Assembly: GCA_900299205.1 (NCBI GenBank)
Contig: OMIW01000042.1
Location: 1 to 7,391, forward strand
Source: Pseudomonadota bacterium
Lineage (GTDB): Bacteria; Bdellovibrionota_C; UBA2361; OMIW01
Direction of reading: 5' to 3'
Length of the DNA: 7,391 bases
The translations under genes and the position numbers were made by a program. Shown here in pieces: positions 1 through 6,537 of this stretch (position 1 is the stretch's first letter; the number at the start of each line of letters is the position of its first letter). The notes under the pieces were generated by a model that saw only the letters and a list, made by a program, of their open reading frames with translations, ran no database searches and was not told where the DNA came from.

Positions 1-2
1 CC

Positions 3-230
3 AGAACCTTCCGAGAACTGCCTCTCAAGTGGCTCGCACACAACAACCCACGGAATCATCTTCGAAAGGACAATAAGCGAGTGTTTGCCGTTATTAAGCT
101 CTTCAAGAGGCGTATCGAACATCCGCAACTGGCCAGGGGGATCGAGGGCGTGGTCTCATCGCTCATTTGCAAGGTTTCGGGGGGGGGAGGGCGTAAAAAC
201 TTGCAATCAATAGATCAAATATCGCGATAG
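3..230 (+). CDS. 3' end of an unrecognised gene (partial)
   Basis: An open frame enters from the left edge and runs 75 codons to a TAG at 228-230. Of the three plus frames it looks most like protein: a basic stretch with alternating hydrophobic residues (FAVIKLFKRRIEHPQLARG) and host-like codon use. A nine-G run at 179-187 encodes part of a Ser-Gly-Gly-Gly-Gly stretch near the C-terminus. A terminator-like hairpin begins 10 bases after the stop, which supports a real gene end here. I do not recognise the family and assign no function. A sequencing or natural indel in the G run would change the last 16 or so residues. The GC content (36 of 60 in one sampled line) matches the genes on the right of the window, not the adjacent AT-rich gene. 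Confidence 0.45.
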   Translation, partial: RTFRELPLKWLAHNNPRNHLRKDNKRVFAVIKLFKRRIEHPQLARGIEGVVSSLICKVSGGGGRKNLQSIDQISR

Positions 231-239
231 AAAGCAAGC

Positions 240-284
240 AAAAGCCCCGTAAAATAAGCGTTTTTCGTCAGAACGGGGGTTTTT
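240..284 (+). terminator. Rho-independent terminator-like hairpin
   Basis: CCCCGT (245-250) pairs with ACGGGG (273-278), with flanking A and T runs that can extend the stem past one G-G mismatch. Five T follow on the plus strand (280-284). On the minus strand the same hairpin is followed by four T, so it could act in both directions. It begins 10 bases after the stop of the left-edge gene, the usual place. It lies about 180 bases past the stop of the minus-strand helicase gene and could also end that transcript. Confidence 0.5.
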
Positions 285-464
285 CAGGGGCCACTAGGTA
301 TCTGGTCAAAGGTAAGCGGTACACCCGAGGCGTCCTATTCCCCGTGCCAGATTTATTCTAATGTGTCCCGGGGGAGGGTTTTATGAGGCACTTGTCAGGT
401 TTTATCTGACTTGGATTTGGCCAACCCTACTTTTTTGGTTTACTATAACAGAGTATTCACTTTC

Positions 465-2441
465 CTACTGAATCTCTTTAATGCCAATCTGTTTTAAATA
501 TTCATACGTCGAGTCATAAAACCTTCTCGGTCGCGTATGATCGTCGTCATCCCCTGTCGGCACAAATAAAACCATACCTTGGCGGGCTCGGGTCAGTAAT
601 ACACGATGGGCATTTTTTTGGTAAATCTGTCTTTCTGGTTTATTAATACGTTGCCAATGATTACCCTTGAAAGACCAATGCTCCCACTTTTTATTGTGAT
701 ATCGAAAATCGGCATCCCACGCCATGCAGACCCAATCCAGTTCTAAACCTTGCACATCAAATTCTGTCGCGACGTCTTCCAGATAATACGAGGACCGCAC
801 ATCATCCTTGCTATTTAAAAACCAGTGCACTGGATCTGCCTTCACGCGAACATCAATCGCATAAGGCTTTAATCGCTCTGCTTGTGAGGACACCACCATA
901 CCGTAACGTTCAGATCCTCGCGCCTGATGACGCACCCAGTCCTTAGCTTTATTGAGATCCCGAGTCATGACAATTGGGTATTTATCTGTGATCGATAACA
1001 AATCCTCTTTCGCAGCTTCAATATCAATATCCAATAGGTGCTTCACAAAATCCGATACCTTCTCACTACGAAAGGAACGCACAGAGGTTTTCAGATGAAG
1101 CTCATGACAAAACGTCACATTCTGATTATTTTTAGCCTGCTCAGTGATCTCACCCGCCCCGTATTCACTATCGATCAGCCTATCTGAAATATAGATCTTC
1201 CAATGCGGGAAGGAGCGCTCAATCGATTCAAACCATTCTGCAATACCCGCCTCACCGGTATTAATCTCCTGCCCACCACCTACAAGGCACACTATCGTGG
1301 CCCAGTCACGATGCCTATCCATGCACGATATAAGAAACTCAGGCTCTGATTGACTAAAATCATGTCGATTTTTCTTCTCCCGCATGAATTTTATAGTTTG
1401 CTCTTTAGTCCATGCTCGCTGTGCTTCATCAAATAAGGCTACATGCTCTACCGGCGGTTTTTCAGGATTAATAAGTCCTTCATCTCGAAAGTGGTGTACA
1501 TTTTGAATAAAGGCTTTGACTTTATTCAAAGCATCTCCCTTGCGAATCTTCTCTCCTTTTTCTCTGCTTCGTTCTACTTGATCACGCGCCAAGGCTTCTT
1601 GGAGTATTTTGACCAACGGCCCATTGCCAGACAAAAACACACTATAAAGCTCATCGAATTTATTTATGTGTGTTGTGGCAATATTCAGGCCGACCAGTGT
1701 TTTTCCTGCCCCTGGGACACCGGTAACTAGAATAATTGATTTTTGATTGTTATCTCTTGAACGCTTGATGATGCTTGCAACCGAAGCTGATGTTTCTGCA
1801 AGATTTTTAGCACACGCATCACTGCGCGAGATATCTGCCACGGAGTGGCCATTATAGAGCGCCAATGTTGCTTCAATAATGGTAGGAGTTGGTTTATAGC
1901 CGCTACTTTCCCACGTTGCAATATCAATGGGTCTTTCCGCAGATATCTGTAGGATGTGGTGTATTACCTCACCCAACGAATCGGGCGTACAGTAAATAGG
2001 TGAAAACAAACGCGACGTAGGTAGGGTGGAGATGCTGTTACGTGTTGTACCAGCTCGCGTTGCAACCAGTATCGGCACCAAAATGGCATGATGACTGCCT
2101 TCATGGAAATTACGCAAATCCAGCCCATAATCCATCACTTGATCCACATCAGCGGCAGTAAACTCACGCGCTCCAACTTTGAACTCGATCACGAATATCA
2201 CCGCACCAATGATAACAACCGCATCAATCCGGCGACCCATGCGTGGGATTGAGAATTCGAAATACAACTTGCCTTGATAGGGTTTCAAGGTTTTTTGCAA
2301 CAGCCTGACTTGCTCCAGCCAGGCATCACGTTGCATTTCTGCAAGATCGTAGGGATGCACACGCGTCAATTTACCCAAGATATGCTCTCGGCATTCAGCG
2401 AGAAATTCACTAATCGTTGATGAATAATAGGCGCGTTTCAT
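465..2441 (-). CDS. DUF2075 P-loop helicase/ATPase with N-terminal PD-(D/E)XK nuclease-like domain
   Basis: A 658-residue protein in two parts. Residues about 55-130 look like a PD-(D/E)XK nuclease fold: Glu62, then Asp73 (GRRIDAVV), then Glu86-x-Lys88 (VIEFKVG). From about 230 it matches the DUF2075 P-loop family, also found in bacterial Schlafen-like proteins: Walker A GVPGAGKT (241-248), Walker B VALFDEAQRAW (334-344), a motif III-like segment with Gln391 (CLVGGGQE), a motif V-like EFDVQGLELDWV (560-571) and an arginine-finger-like motif VI, VLLTRARQGM (614-623). All key residues of a working ATPase and a possible nuclease are present. It probably acts on DNA or RNA in the cytoplasm; substrate and role are unknown, and defence against mobile DNA is a reasonable inference. 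The gene is AT-rich against its neighbours, stands alone, and has no good ribosome binding site before its ATG, where an 8-bp tandem repeat sits instead. The family call is firm; the function is not. Confidence 0.85.
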   Translation of the reverse strand: MKRAYYSSTISEFLAECREHILGKLTRVHPYDLAEMQRDAWLEQVRLLQKTLKPYQGKLYFEFSIPRMGRRIDAVVIIGAVIFVIEFKVGAREFTAADVDQVMDYGLDLRNFHEGSHHAILVPILVATRAGTTRNSISTLPTSRLFSPIYCTPDSLGEVIHHILQISAERPIDIATWESSGYKPTPTIIEATLALYNGHSVADISRSDACAKNLAETSASVASIIKRSRDNNQKSIILVTGVPGAGKTLVGLNIATTHINKFDELYSVFLSGNGPLVKILQEALARDQVERSREKGEKIRKGDALNKVKAFIQNVHHFRDEGLINPEKPPVEHVALFDEAQRAWTKEQTIKFMREKKNRHDFSQSEPEFLISCMDRHRDWATIVCLVGGGQEINTGEAGIAEWFESIERSFPHWKIYISDRLIDSEYGAGEITEQAKNNQNVTFCHELHLKTSVRSFRSEKVSDFVKHLLDIDIEAAKEDLLSITDKYPIVMTRDLNKAKDWVRHQARGSERYGMVVSSQAERLKPYAIDVRVKADPVHWFLNSKDDVRSSYYLEDVATEFDVQGLELDWVCMAWDADFRYHNKKWEHWSFKGNHWQRINKPERQIYQKNAHRVLLTRARQGMVLFVPTGDDDDHTRPRRFYDSTYEYLKQIGIKEIQ

Positions 2442-2442
2442 G

Positions 2443-2459
2443 CACTAATTCACTAATTC
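2443..2459. repeat. 8-bp tandem repeat next to the helicase start codon
   Basis: CACTAATT occurs twice in direct succession (2443-2450 and 2451-2458), starting one base upstream of the minus-strand ATG. A related ATTCACTAAT lies inside the gene at 2405-2414. The repeat occupies the place where a ribosome binding site would be expected. It may be an operator, a scar of insertion or chance. Confidence 0.5.
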
Positions 2460-2612
2460 TTATCTAACTTACTCTACCCTGAAACTTTCATTTTACATAG
2501 TTCTCCTGCAACTGACTTGATAGACTCTATTAAAGCCAAGGCAAACGAGATATCGAAATAGAGAGCGGCACACTTATAGGAATATCGCCACTTTTCAAAC
2601 CCATCATGTTCT

Positions 2613-2906
2613 CGTGCGCCACATCTCTTTACCCTCCCAAAGCGAATCAGACCCTACTTCCCGTAAGACCGAAAACTACTCGCCATAATCGCCTCAGCCG
2701 CAGGAGCGGCGATAACCAAGGTCGTGACCACCTCACTCGGCACCGATACCGTTCCCGCTGCCGTTCTGGCACTCCACACCGGGAGTGAAACCCCCGGGTG
2801 GAACCCTCACGCTCACCTCATCGTCGCCGATGGCGGATTTACCAAAGAGGATACCTTCGTCCGATTAACACTCTGGGATGAAATCGGTTTTACGGAGATT
2901 TTTTGA
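2613..2906 (+). pseudogene. IS91-family transposase fragment (HUH type), inactivated
   Basis: Read in one frame, this stretch gives HLFTLPKRIRPYFP, an in-frame TAA at 2664-2666, then DRKLLAIIASAA, and later GWNPHAHLIVADGGF followed by DTFVRL, ending at TGA 2904-2906. This is the order seen in IS91-type transposases: the FTLPKRLRPYF-x-DRKLL block, then the HUH signature (HPHLHxLVxDGGF, here NPHAH), then GTFVPLP. A full transposase is about 400 residues with a C-terminal tyrosine motif; only about 95 residues remain, with no start codon, one internal stop, and no zinc-finger N-terminus or catalytic tyrosines. The segment between the blocks is diverged. It is an old relic and cannot move itself. 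It marks past mobile-element activity beside the AT-rich helicase gene. I cannot identify IS91 ends. Confidence 0.72.
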
Positions 2907-3047
2907 GCGTCGCCAACACCCCTGTCAGCCTTTGTAGAATGGTCCATCTCAAGAACTTCCCGTCAAGCGCGGGATTACGCTCTTAAGGGGTAGAAGACTG
3001 GTGGTCACCCGTTTCACACCAATCTCTCCCTGTGATAGCATTCGGGG

Positions 3048-3551
3048 ATGGATGTTGTCCTCTACCGCCCTGAAATCCCCCAGAATACCGGCTCCATCGC
3101 CCGTACCTGCGCCGCGACCCAGACTCCCCTGTGCATCGTGGGTGAGCCCTCCTTTGAGATTAGCGACAGGCGAGCCCGACGCGCTGGGCTCGACTATTGG
3201 CCTTACGTTCCCCTTTGTTCCTTCGCAACGTGGGAAAGCTATCAGAGCGAGCGGCGCCCGAGAAAGATATGGGCATTTACCAAGTGGGGCTCCCTTCCCT
3301 ACTATCAGGCACCGTTTTCAATCGATGATGCGATCCTCTTTGGTGGAGAGACCCAAGGCCTCCCCCTTTCTGTACTTGAAACGATCCCTGAGAGTCAGCA
3401 CCTCTTCATACCGATGGTGTGTGATGAAGTTCGCAGCCTCAACCTCAGCAATTCAGTGAGCATCGCTCTCTACGAGGCCCGCCGGCAGCTTCGCCTTGAT
3501 GAAGGGGTGGCTGTTCGCATTCGCCCTCCCCTCAATCGCACTGTGTCGTGA
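3048..3551 (+). CDS. trmL: tRNA (cytidine(34)-2'-O)-methyltransferase TrmL
   Basis: TrmL is a SPOUT-class enzyme that uses S-adenosylmethionine to methylate the ribose of wobble base 34 in certain leucine tRNAs, improving decoding. The 167-residue protein follows the family along its length: VVLYRPEIPQNTGSIARTCA at the N-terminus (Asn13-Thr-Gly with the conserved Arg19), RRAGLDYW (44-51), the SPOUT motif 2 loop LFGGETQGLP (97-106) and motif 3 IPMV followed by LNLSNSVSIALYEA (131-144), which form the trefoil-knot SAM site. The E. coli enzyme is 157 residues; the last 17 or so here are an unconserved tail. The ATG is the only sensible start, because an in-frame TAG lies 10 bases upstream; the ribosome binding site is weak. 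The gene stands alone and converges with rdgB. The stop codon lies inside a 15-bp tandem duplication. Confidence 0.93.
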   Translation: MDVVLYRPEIPQNTGSIARTCAATQTPLCIVGEPSFEISDRRARRAGLDYWPYVPLCSFATWESYQSERRPRKIWAFTKWGSLPYYQAPFSIDDAILFGGETQGLPLSVLETIPESQHLFIPMVCDEVRSLNLSNSVSIALYEARRQLRLDEGVAVRIRPPLNRTVS

Positions 3552-3575
3552 GATATATCGTCGTGAGATATATCG
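3546..3575. repeat. Perfect 15-bp tandem duplication over the trmL stop
   Basis: TCGTGAGATATATCG occurs at 3546-3560 and again, without change, at 3561-3575, followed by a further TCG. The first copy contains the trmL stop TGA (3549-3551); the second puts another TGA in the same frame 15 bases on. Each unit holds the palindrome GATATATC. An exact duplication suggests a recent slippage event or a selected backup stop. Confidence 0.9.
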
Positions 3576-3647
3576 TCGGGAAAAATATTGGAGTAAGGAC
3601 TGCCTCAGAGGTTGCCCCGACGAGATGCGTGCCGACTCGCACTAAGC

Positions 3648-4331
3648 TTACCCCGGGGTCCATTCTCCGATTCGACCATTGAGGAACGGTGATGTGAGGG
3701 CTCCCCTCAGCTGGGCGACAGCGCGGGAGCGATGATTGGGAATAGGTGCTCCCTCATCTCTTAGCTCGGCTATAGTTTTTCCAAGCTCCGATATCTCGAA
3801 AATAGGCTCATAGCCCCATCCCGTGAGCCCCCGGGGCTCTCGCGTGATGACGCCCTCTACCGTCCCCTCTGCTACCATATATCGCCCCTTTTCGAGGCGC
3901 ACGCACAAGAGGCACCGAAACAATGCTCGCCGATCATCGCTATCTGCCAGAACCTCGAGAAGTTTCTTGTTATTTGCGGCGTGCTCCCCCGCCGGCCCAG
4001 CGAAATAGGCCGAATGAACCCCCGGATCGCCATTAAGGGCAAACACCTCAAGTCCCGAATCATCAGCGAGCGCCGGCATCCCCGCCCACTCTCCGAACTC
4101 ATCAGCCTTGAGCTGCGCGTTCTGGAAGTAGCTATCAAAGTGCTCGACAGGCTCCGGTGGGGCATCGAGGCCACGCTGAACCTGTACCTGCGCTACGCTC
4201 AGGAGCTCGATCGTTCTTTCGCGGAAAATCCCAACCCCCAGCGGTTGTCTCCCGAGCAGTGATTGCATTTCGGAGAACTTATTGCGATTGTGAGAGGCAA
4301 AGACTAACTGAACTGGTAGTTCGGTGCTCAT
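3648..4331 (-). CDS. rdgB: RdgB/HAM1-family XTP/dITP diphosphatase
   Basis: This family removes inosine, xanthosine and related triphosphates from the nucleotide pool by hydrolysing them to the monophosphate and pyrophosphate. Of 227 residues, the conserved marks are SHNRNK (13-18, the T/SxNxxK phosphate loop), Glu63, FQNAQLKA with Lys75, catalytic ADDSGLEV (Asp90-Asp91), GDPGVHSAYFAG, GWGYEPIF (171-178) and NHRSRA (199-204). It is about 30 residues longer than the E. coli enzyme, from a longer N-terminus and an insertion around 35-60. Several nucleotide-pocket positions differ from E. coli RdgB: Asp157 is Glu175, Phe154 is Trp172, Lys177 is Ala195, and Ser of SHR is Asn199. The ATG gives the family N-terminus; a GGAG lies about 14 bases upstream, rather far. 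The gene diverges from the mgtC-like gene and converges with trmL. The fold is certain; substrate preference may be altered. Confidence 0.9.
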   Translation of the reverse strand: MSTELPVQLVFASHNRNKFSEMQSLLGRQPLGVGIFRERTIELLSVAQVQVQRGLDAPPEPVEHFDSYFQNAQLKADEFGEWAGMPALADDSGLEVFALNGDPGVHSAYFAGPAGEHAANNKKLLEVLADSDDRRALFRCLLCVRLEKGRYMVAEGTVEGVITREPRGLTGWGYEPIFEISELGKTIAELRDEGAPIPNHRSRAVAQLRGALTSPFLNGRIGEWTPG

Positions 4332-4354
4332 TTGTTTTATTGACTCCGGTAACG

Positions 4355-4382
4355 ATTTTTCATTGGGCGCAAAAGCTGTCAG
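4355..4382 (-). promoter_or_regulatory. Candidate rdgB promoter
   Basis: On the minus strand CTGACA (plus 4377-4382; five of six match TTGACA) is followed after 16 bases by AAAAAT (plus 4355-4360; four of six match TATAAT). Transcription would begin about 15-20 bases before the rdgB ATG. The match is moderate and was found by eye. Confidence 0.3.
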
Positions 4383-4385
4383 ATT

Positions 4386-4415
4386 ACCTCTGCTTTTAAC
4401 AACTGCATCAGAGGT
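4386..4415. repeat. 7-bp inverted repeat in the rdgB/mgtC-like divergent gap
   Basis: ACCTCTG (4386-4392) and CAGAGGT (4409-4415) are exact inverted copies around a 16-base AT-rich centre. It has no T run and lies just upstream of the candidate rdgB promoter and about 80 bases before the mgtC-like ATG. The spacing fits either a dimeric-repressor operator or a leader hairpin. Confidence 0.5.
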
Positions 4416-4496
4416 TCGCTCTCTCGGAGATGTTCAACGCATTTGTTACCAGAGAAGGGAGAGACAGCGCAAACAAAAGCTTGTAAACTCTCGGTT

Positions 4497-4958
4497 ATGG
4501 ACATATTTTCCCCTGCCAATCAAGATCTAGCTCTTGCCGCCGGCCTTGGCACCCTTATTGGACTCGAACGCGAGCTCTCAGGAAAGGATCCAGGACTTCG
4601 AACCTTCGCGCTCATTGCGCTTGGCTCATGTGCCTTCTCCCTCATTTCCCGTCAACCGTTCATCGAGACCGGGATTGGAGACCCGACCCGGGTCGCTGCC
4701 CAGATAGTGTCCGGCATCGGCTTTCTGGGCGCAGGCGCCATTTTTCGGGGGAGTCGCCGAGTATCAGGGCTGACAACGGCAGCATTGATGTGGGTCACCG
4801 CAGGCATCGGCATGGCGGTAGGGTTCGATTGTCGGGAAATTGCCGTATCGACGACCGTCATCGCCTTAACGATCACCCTCTTCTTGCGGTTTGTCCGGCT
4901 CATGATCTTCATGGTCCGCCGAGAAAAGGGGGAGCAGACCGCCTTCGAACTCGATTAA
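4497..4958 (+). CDS. MgtC/SapB family inner-membrane protein
   Basis: A 153-residue hydrophobic protein with the MgtC signature: GTLIGLERELSGKDPGLRTF (18-37), the DPTRVAAQIVSGIGFLGAGA segment (62-81) and GLTTAALMWVTAGIGMA (91-107). Hydrophobic stretches at about 11-24, 37-51, 66-83, 92-109 and 116-131 fit the four or five membrane helices of the family's core. The C-terminus is a short charged tail, so it lacks the soluble ACT-like domain of Salmonella MgtC and matches the short SapB type. Proven members support growth in low magnesium or inside host cells, partly by acting on the F-type ATP synthase; the role here is inferred only at family level. I chose ATG 4497 because it places GLERE at the usual distance from the N-terminus. 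The frame is open back to a TTG at 4443, but those residues are polar and unlike the family. No clear ribosome binding site is visible for either start. Confidence 0.88.
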   Translation: MDIFSPANQDLALAAGLGTLIGLERELSGKDPGLRTFALIALGSCAFSLISRQPFIETGIGDPTRVAAQIVSGIGFLGAGAIFRGSRRVSGLTTAALMWVTAGIGMAVGFDCREIAVSTTVIALTITLFLRFVRLMIFMVRREKGEQTAFELD

Positions 4959-5189
4959 GTTGATAGTGACGGCCTTATCGAGTCAGGTCGGCATTACCTG
5001 TTGATGCGCTACATGGGGGCGCGCTCATACCTCTCTATTACGACGCGCACCCCGAGGACTTGTCGGCTCGAGAATCAGGAATCGCCCGCGGGTGGTATTC
5101 CGTCTACCCCCCGCATGGAGCCATCCTCCTGTATCGACCATGTGGCCCCGCGGCTACCGTGCGGACCCGCTCCTTCGGTCCGACGCTCC
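4959..5189. other. Gap between the convergent mgtC-like and sigma factor genes
   Basis: These 231 bases hold no gene that I can support. A short hairpin (CAGGT 4984-4988 with ACCTG 4996-5000) follows the mgtC-like stop but has no T run. One plus frame is open from 4970 through 5389 and is mildly protein-like around 5020-5140 (tyrosine- and proline-containing, few rare codons). It has no convincing start and runs antisense into the sigma factor gene, so I leave it uncalled. Confidence 0.4.
5162..5182 (-). terminator. Hairpin after the minus-strand sigma factor gene
   Basis: CGGACC (5162-5167) pairs with GGTCCG (5177-5182) around a 9-base loop, starting 7 bases beyond the minus-strand TAG. A GCG/CGC extension with one bulged base is possible. 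There is no U run, so at best it is a weak terminator or a 3'-end-protecting hairpin. Confidence 0.3.
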
Positions 5190-6038
5190 CTAGGCCGCTG
5201 CTGCTTGGCTCTCTTCGACTTTCGAGCTCTTTCCACTTCGCGGCCGACGACGGCGAATTTCCCGGCGCTCAAAAGAATCGGCTCCCGCCTCCTCGGCTGC
5301 CTCTGGCACAATACGCGACAATTCGTCGCCGAGAGAATTGCGAAGGTCGTGGTATAGGGTCTCGAGAGCTCGCTTCTTCACCCGGCTGATATGACACCGG
5401 CTGTACCCAAGATTATCGGCGATATCGAGTAGCTGCTCCTCAGCAAGATAAATTCGACTGATCACCTCCCGCTCGAGGGGATCTAATCTATCGAAGGCAT
5501 CAGCGCTGATGGTAGCAAGCTCTTTTCTGAATAGCTCCTCGTCAGGGGATGAGAGGTCATTGTTAAAAAGTGCGCGGGCAACCTCGGCAGCATTCACCGT
5601 TCGACCTGGAGTCGCTCCATCATCAAGGTAGTCGTTTGCATCCGCGCCGAGGAGGGAATAGGCCGTGACCGACCCGGCAACTGCCCGAATCAGGTTCCCT
5701 CTCAGGTGAAAAAACATAAAGGTCATGAAGCTTGCCCCCTTTTCGGGGCTAAACCGCTGAACAGCCTCACAGAGAGACAGGTCAACGATACTGTCCACTT
5801 CTCCGATATCAAGGCGAGCATGCCACCGTCTGAGGATGCTACGAGCCAACTTGCGGGCCTTGTTCCGATACCCAACCACGAGCTCCACACGCTCTCGACG
5901 GGTTGTTCCCGCACCTTTTTTTACCGAGCGGGTCGGTTCGCGCTTCGGACGAGCCTCCTGGCTCCCCGCTATCCTAATCGAGCTCTGCTCCGCTGCTAAT
6001 TCCCCTGAATCCTTCCTTTTAACGGTCGTACTGCCCAT
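5190..6038 (-). CDS. Sigma-70 family RNA polymerase sigma factor (divergent pair, minus member)
   Basis: A 282-residue alternative sigma factor. Residues 1-50 are basic and probably disordered. Region 2 spans about 52-120: the core-binding part ends in LSLCEAVQRFSPEKG and runs into MTFMFFHLRGNLIRAV, the equivalent of the canonical ERFDPERGxxFSTYAxxxIRxxI that binds polymerase and melts the -10 element. A linker of about 60 residues shows no clear region 3. Region 4 spans about 180-232: RLDPLEREVISRIYLAEEQ, then a helix-turn-helix with DIADNLGYSRCHISRVKKRA that would read the -35 element. The last 45 or so residues are highly charged (RREIRRRRPR) and end in four alanines, unusual for the family. 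The ATG is supported by a strong AGGGAG five bases upstream. The gene shares a 499-bp upstream gap with a second sigma factor. The regulon is unknown; region 4 is well kept, so it is probably functional. Confidence 0.88.
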   Translation of the reverse strand: MGSTTVKRKDSGELAAEQSSIRIAGSQEARPKREPTRSVKKGAGTTRRERVELVVGYRNKARKLARSILRRWHARLDIGEVDSIVDLSLCEAVQRFSPEKGASFMTFMFFHLRGNLIRAVAGSVTAYSLLGADANDYLDDGATPGRTVNAAEVARALFNNDLSSPDEELFRKELATISADAFDRLDPLEREVISRIYLAEEQLLDIADNLGYSRCHISRVKKRALETLYHDLRNSLGDELSRIVPEAAEEAGADSFERREIRRRRPRSGKSSKVEESQAAAA

Positions 6039-6043
6039 GACAA

Positions 6044-6050
6044 CTCCCTC
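6044..6050 (-). promoter_or_regulatory. Ribosome binding site of the minus-strand sigma factor
   Basis: GAGGGAG on the minus strand, five bases before the ATG, is the best Shine-Dalgarno sequence in the window and fixes the start at 6038. Confidence 0.75.
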
Positions 6051-6106
6051 GAAAGTGAAGTCTTAACCTTGCCCTTCTCCTCGTTACCTTCTGCCATCCT
6101 GGCTGC

Positions 6107-6124
6107 CGGTGCCGTTCGGCACCG
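6107..6124. repeat. Perfect 8+8 bp inverted repeat (hairpin or operator)
   Basis: CGGTGCCG and CGGCACCG flank a TT; as RNA on either strand this forms a 7-bp GC-rich stem with a tetraloop. It lies about 70-85 bases before the minus-strand sigma ATG, within its likely leader. No T run follows on either strand, so it is not a typical terminator. GCCGGTGC, part of its left arm, recurs at 6391-6398. Confidence 0.75.
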
Positions 6125-6537
6125 AATCCCATCCCTAAACCGGCCCGTCAACTAACCCGATTCTTCCTTTCCTGGTACTCCTCTCTACGGCATAAAACGA
6201 GCGGAGATTGAGCTATTTTCAACTGCCGTTTCGGAAAGCATCTCTTACCGGTTTAAACACACGGGACCTCTTACCCCCTTATCCGCTCTCCTCCGATAAA
6301 CGGTTCACTTTTTTTTCTTTTCCGATAACAATTTTTTGTCATCACCTGGAATTGAAAGGGGGGAAACCACACATCGGAGATGGGAGTATTGCCGGTGCTT
6401 TTCGTTCTTCCCTTTTCCCCTTTTAATAACTGACCTATATTTCGGTAGATAAGCGCTCGCCGAGGTCGACCGTTAGCCGGTTTGACGAAGTCGCCTCCAA
6501 CGTCATTGCTCAAAACCTGGCTTCTTCGGGGCATCCC

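Larger units (their letters stand above)
6039..6537. other. Divergent sigma-sigma intergenic region
   Basis: These 499 bases contain no supportable gene. The plus strand is notably pyrimidine-rich (runs such as 6067-6082, 6309-6322, 6404-6424), so the leader of the minus-strand sigma mRNA is purine-rich. It contains a perfect inverted repeat at 6107-6124, the octamer palindromes GTTTAAAC (6250-6257) and GGTCGACC (6464-6471), two direct copies of CCGATAA 29 bases apart (6293 and 6322), and a six-G run at 6358-6363. TATATT at 6436-6441 resembles a -10 element for the plus-strand gene but lacks a good -35. No housekeeping promoter stands out in either direction, which would fit use of alternative sigma promoters. 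Confidence 0.6.

Noticed and set aside
3573-3623. TCGTCGGG / CCCGACGA inverted repeat as a shared trmL-rdgB terminator
   Set aside because: The 8-bp stem has a 35-base loop and no T run, so it is a poor terminator and may be chance.
4443-4496. Upstream TTG start for the MgtC-like protein
   Set aside because: It adds 18 polar residues ahead of the normal family N-terminus and has no ribosome binding site.
4970-5389. Plus-strand open frame after the mgtC-like gene
   Set aside because: It is mildly protein-like at 5020-5140 but has no convincing start and runs about 200 bases antisense into a clear sigma factor gene. A relic gene cannot be excluded.
6208-6426. Plus-strand open frame of 72 codons in the same gap
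   Set aside because: It translates the pyrimidine-rich tract into Phe/Pro/Leu/Ser-rich sequence with no recognisable motif or start signal.
6413-6441. TATATT as a housekeeping promoter for the plus-strand sigma factor
   Set aside because: The -10 match is good, but the sequence 17 bases upstream matches TTGACA at only three positions; kept only as a note.
6271-6534. Minus-strand open frame of 87 codons in the sigma-sigma gap
   Set aside because: The start has no spaced ribosome binding site, the composition is that of translated purine-rich non-coding DNA, and it would cover the likely control region.
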